The notes under the pieces are model-generated. The model was not told the origin of the DNA. It saw only the letters and a list, made by a program, of their open reading frames with translations, and did no database searches. Below are positions 61,324-64,000 of a stretch of 64,000 bases of DNA, in pieces. A program made the translations under genes and the position numbers. The DNA is taken from NCBI RefSeq assembly GCF_001905505.1, contig NZ_LIPG01000002.1, forward strand, positions 1,383,360 to 1,447,359. The letters run 5' to 3'. Origin of the DNA: Streptomyces sp. CB02058. Its GTDB lineage: Bacteria > Actinomycetota > Actinomycetes > Streptomycetales > Streptomycetaceae. Positions within the stretch are counted from its first letter, which is position 1, and every line of letters begins with the position of its first letter.

Positions 61324-61857
61324 TCAGCTTTCGGGGGAGGCGTACTCCCCGACCAGCTGGGCGCGGCCCAGGGTGTGGAACCGCAGGTTGAATCCGACCA
61401 CCGCCGGCGACGCGTCACTGTCGGGACCGAGCTTCTCGGTGTCCACCGCGTACACGGTGAACACATAGCGGTGGTTCTCGCCGGCCGGCGGCGCGGCACC
61501 CCCGAACTCCTTCGACCCGTAGTCGTTGCGGGCCTGCACGGCACCCTGGGGCAGCCCTACGAACGCCCCGCTGCCGGCACCGGCCGGCAGCTCCGTGACC
61601 GAGGCCGGGATGTCGAAGAGCACCCAGTGCCAGAACCCGCTGCCCGTCGGCGCGTCCGGGTCGAAGCACGTCACGGCGAAGCTCTTTGCCCCGGCCGGGA
61701 AGCCCTCCCACCGCAGCTGCGGTGAGGTGTTCCCCGCCGCGAACACCTGGGCGTCCGCCAGCACGGCGCCCGGCGCCAGGTCCTCGCTCACCACGGTGAA
61801 GGAAGGGACCTCGGGATGGAAGTCGTGCGGCAGCGGCGCCCTCTTCGGCTCGGTCAC
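61324..61857 (-). CDS. YbhB/YbcL (PEBP/Raf-kinase-inhibitor-like) protein
   Basis: 177 residues from GTG 61857 after AGGAGAGG; a longer ATG-led reading exists but lacks a site. The PEBP ligand-binding pattern is present: [44 protein letters not shown], with the DPDAPT and HW residues. Bacterial members are cytoplasmic and of unknown function. It closes with a strong terminator. Confidence 0.92.
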   Translation of the reverse strand: MTEPKRAPLPHDFHPEVPSFTVVSEDLAPGAVLADAQVFAAGNTSPQLRWEGFPAGAKSFAVTCFDPDAPTGSGFWHWVLFDIPASVTELPAGAGSGAFVGLPQGAVQARNDYGSKEFGGAAPPAGENHRYVFTVYAVDTEKLGPDSDASPAVVGFNLRFHTLGRAQLVGEYASPES

Positions 61858-61908
61858 GTCAGCACCTCTCCTGATCGGCAACGGTCTACCCACCGACCTT
61901 AGGGGGTG

Positions 61909-62691
61909 TCAGAGCCAGTTGCGCTGGCCGCCGACCTGCGCGAGCCACTGGTTGAGGTACGCCGCCCAGTCCGTGCCCTGGAAGTCGTTGAGACCGACCT
62001 TGAACGAACGGAAGGAGTCGCTGCCCTCGCTGAACAGACCCGGCTTCTTGTCCATCTCCAGGACGACGTCCATCTCACGGTCGTCGGCGATGAACGTCAG
62101 TTCCACCTGGTTCAGTCCGCGGTACTGCTGCGGCGGGAAGAACTCGATCTCCTGGTAGAACGGCAGGCGCTGGCGGGTGCCGCGGATGTGGCCGCGCTCC
62201 ATGTCGGCGGAGCGGAAACCGAAGCCGAGCTGCCCGAACGCGTCCAGGATGGCCTGCTGGGCGGGGAGCGGGTGCACGTTGACCGGGTCGAGGTCACCGG
62301 AGTCCACCGCGCGGGCGATCTCCAGCTCCGTCGTCACCCCGATGTTCATACCGCGCAGCTGCTGCCCGCCGAGCACGGTGATCGGAGTCTCCCAGGGGAT
62401 CTCCAGCCCGAACGGGACGACGTGCACCGCACCGGCCTTCACCTCGAAGGCACCACCCAGGCGCAGCTTGGTGAACTCGATGTCCTGCTTCGTCTCCTGG
62501 TCCGTGCCCTCGACCTCGACCCGTGCCTGCATACCGACCGAGAGACCCTCGATCTGCTGGTCGACGGAACCACCCTGGATCCGCACCTCGCCCTGGACGA
62601 CCCCACCGGGGACGACATTGAGTTCGGTCAGTTCGGTCTCGACGGAAGCACCGCCGGCACCCAAGCTCGCGAGCAGCCGCTTGAAGCCCAT
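61909..62691 (-). CDS. spo0M: Spo0M-like sporulation control protein
   Basis: 260 residues from ATG 62691 after GGAGGAAA. The Spo0M pattern begins MGFKRLLASLGAGGASVETEL and continues as an arrestin-like beta-sandwich with PGGVVQGEVRIQGG, IPWETPITVLGG and HPLPAQQAILDAFGQLGFGFR. The C-terminus (VEVTFIADDREMDVVLEMDKK in close form) is family-specific. In Bacillus Spo0M controls early sporulation; in Streptomyces a role in development is likely but inferred. Confidence 0.92.
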   Translation of the reverse strand: MGFKRLLASLGAGGASVETELTELNVVPGGVVQGEVRIQGGSVDQQIEGLSVGMQARVEVEGTDQETKQDIEFTKLRLGGAFEVKAGAVHVVPFGLEIPWETPITVLGGQQLRGMNIGVTTELEIARAVDSGDLDPVNVHPLPAQQAILDAFGQLGFGFRSADMERGHIRGTRQRLPFYQEIEFFPPQQYRGLNQVELTFIADDREMDVVLEMDKKPGLFSEGSDSFRSFKVGLNDFQGTDWAAYLNQWLAQVGGQRNWL

Positions 62692-62776
62692 GTTTTCCTC
62701 CTTGTTCCTGACCCCTACATACGCGCCACGACCGTAGCCGGTTCCCGAAGCGTTGAGCCCAGTACCCTCGGACGCC

Positions 62777-63418
62777 ATGAACGAGGGCATGGAGCGCACG
62801 CCGCTCACGCGGGACTTCTTCGACCGGCCGGTCCTGGACGTGGCACCCGATCTCCTGGGCCGCATCCTCGTCCGGACCACCGACGCGGGCCCGATGGAGC
62901 TCCGGCTGACGGAGGTCGAGGCGTACGCGGGAGAGATCGACCCGGGCTCCCACGCCTTCCGCGGCCGCACGGCCCGTAACAGCGTGATGTTCGGCCCGCC
63001 CGGCCACTCCTACGTCTACTTCACGTACGGGATGTGGCACTGCCTCAATCTGGTGTGCGGCCCCGAAGGCCGCGCGAGCGGTGTCCTGCTCAGGGCGGGC
63101 GAGATCGGCATCGGCGCCGAGCAGGCGCGCAAACGTCGATTCTCAGCCCGGAACGACAGGGAACTGGCCAAAGGCCCGGCGCGGCTGGCCACGGCCCTCG
63201 ATGTGGACCGGGCGCTGAACGGCGTCGACGTGGTGGCCGGCCCGCAGGGACCGCTGTCCGTGCTCACGGGCACCCCACCACCTCGCGACCAGGTGCGGAG
63301 CGGTCCCCGTACGGGTGTCGGGGGTGACGGCTCCCATCAGCCGTGGCGCTTCTGGATCGACGGAGACCCGACGGTGAGCCCGTACAGGGCCCATGTGCCG
63401 CGCCGGCGGTCAACTTGA
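62777..63418 (+). CDS. 3-methyladenine DNA glycosylase (AAG/MPG family)
   Basis: 213 residues from ATG 62777. The family pattern is plain: LAPDLLGR-like [63 protein letters not shown], and [10 protein letters not shown]. The Glu in TEVEAY is the catalytic base. It excises alkylated purines from DNA in base-excision repair. It is divergent from spo0M. A strong promoter overlaps its stop codon. Confidence 0.95.
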   Translation: MNEGMERTPLTRDFFDRPVLDVAPDLLGRILVRTTDAGPMELRLTEVEAYAGEIDPGSHAFRGRTARNSVMFGPPGHSYVYFTYGMWHCLNLVCGPEGRASGVLLRAGEIGIGAEQARKRRFSARNDRELAKGPARLATALDVDRALNGVDVVAGPQGPLSVLTGTPPPRDQVRSGPRTGVGGDGSHQPWRFWIDGDPTVSPYRAHVPRRRST

Positions 63419-63443
63419 CTCGCCCCTGCCGTTTCCCTAATGT
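63415..63443 (+). promoter_or_regulatory. Strong sigma70-type promoter overlapping the glycosylase stop
   Basis: TTGACT (63415-63420) and TAATGT (63438-63443) with exactly 17 bases between them. The -35 box overlaps the glycosylase stop codon. There is no gene downstream in the window before the end region, so it is probably the most upstream promoter of the rRNA operon. Confidence 0.65.
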
Positions 63444-64000
63444 AGTCCGAGCCGCTTGAACGGATGCAGTTGTCGGCGCGGTCCATCGGACCGGGTCGAG
63501 GCATCGTGAGAGGGCCAACCACTACCTACGATTCACCCCTGGCGGGTGCAATTTCGGCATGCCGGAATTTGCCCATCGACTCGATTATGAGCCGCAGCGG
63601 AAATCGGTTAACGTAGTGAACACGCCGAAAGGCAAAGGCCACTCAACAGGCCGCTGGAATCAAATTCGGACCGGAAACGGAACGGAAAAGAGTCTGGTAA
63701 AGTTGGAACCGCCGGAAAGGGAAACGCGAAAGCGAAGAACTGGAAAGCGAAACAAGCAGTAACCCGCTTCGGCCGGGAATCGGACACGAAAGAGTCTGAT
63801 AGAGTCGGAAACGCAAGAACGAAGGGAAGCGCCCGGAGGGCCCCGGTGAAACGGGACCGAAGGAAGCGTCCGTTCCTTGAGAACTCAACAGCGTGCCAAA
63901 AGTCAACGCCAGATATGTTGATACCCCGGCCTGCATCGCAGGTTGGTGGTTCCTTTGAAAGTCCTGCTGGTCCTTCGGGTCCGGTGGGCAACAACAGCGA
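63444..64000 (+). promoter_or_regulatory. rRNA operon promoter and leader region (16S beyond window)
   Basis: No gene lies here. Tandem promoter-like segments AGAGTCTGGTAAAGTTGGAA (63689-63708) and AGAGTCTGATAGAGTCGGAA (63791-63810), 102 bases apart, have -10 hexamers TAAAGT and TAGAGT. Downstream, GTTCCTTGAGAACTCAACAG (63870-63889) is a boxA-like antitermination region of actinobacterial rrn leaders, followed by GCCAGATATGTTGATACCCC, which I recognise from sequences just before Streptomyces 16S genes. The 16S rRNA should begin a few hundred bases after 64000. Confidence 0.82.

Noticed and set aside
63559..63762. A 67-codon ORF near the right end
   Set aside because: It overlaps the tandem rRNA promoters, lacks a ribosome-binding site and has the composition of A-rich promoter DNA.
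63444..64000. A tRNA or the start of 16S rRNA
   Set aside because: No cloverleaf or T-loop sequence is seen, and the 16S start sequence is not reached before the window ends.

Overview
The window is a high-GC stretch with GTG/TTG starts, tightly coupled ATGA-overlapping operons and G/C-rich perfect hairpins between genes. This points to a Streptomyces chromosome. A Cys-less chaplin (chpE), a spo0M-type sporulation protein, a 73-residue Gbn-like nucleoid protein, an FHA-ABC exporter and an InhA/FabG pair all fit, and the gene order resembles the core region of S. coelicolor around SCO1790-SCO1850 (recalled, not searched). Almost everything looks like conserved core. The two clear accessory items are a NACHT-LRR protein and a lone tyrosine integrase.

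Region 1 (1-5.7 kb, minus strand) is the start of a cobalamin operon: an adenosylcobalamin riboswitch, a possible 24-codon leader ORF, cobD, cobQ and a chelatase-like AAA protein cut by the window edge. A PiT phosphate transporter with a PHO box and a small membrane partner follow. Region 2 (5.9-14 kb) carries an aldolase, a hydrolase, a VOC protein, a zinc metallopeptidase, an ABC-F ATPase preceded by a 7-codon leader ORF, the gbn-like gene and an enoyl-CoA hydratase. Region 3 (14.1-17.2 kb) is a five-gene Asp23/AmaP envelope operon.

Region 4 (17.3-30.5 kb) holds an SDR lacking the usual Tyr-Lys pair, a GH15 enzyme, SURF1, a BRCT exonuclease, a VIT transporter, the NACHT-LRR gene, a sterol-desaturase/lysoplasmalogenase pair, an alcohol dehydrogenase and a secreted subtilisin. 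Region 5 (30.7-36.6 kb) holds an acetate-type symporter with its DUF485 partner, moaA, small membrane proteins and tyrS. Region 6 (36.6-41.1 kb) is tldE and tldD, split by an integrase gene whose 3' end overlaps the end of tldD. Region 7 (41.3-51.7 kb) has fabG-fabI, a GntR regulator divergent from a CynX-type MFS carrier, sixA, serB, the FHA-FHA-ABC exporter and a secreted SLT-domain protein with a structured leader.

Region 8 (52-63.4 kb) has a QueA-like enzyme with an SDR, a GAF histidine kinase/LuxR response regulator pair, chpE, an ABC ATPase, NfeD with a band-7 protein, a TSUP permease, HNH and PEBP proteins, spo0M and a 3-methyladenine glycosylase. The window ends in the promoter and leader region of an rRNA operon (63.4-64 kb). 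The 16S gene itself starts beyond the window. I saw no tRNA genes and no CRISPR array.
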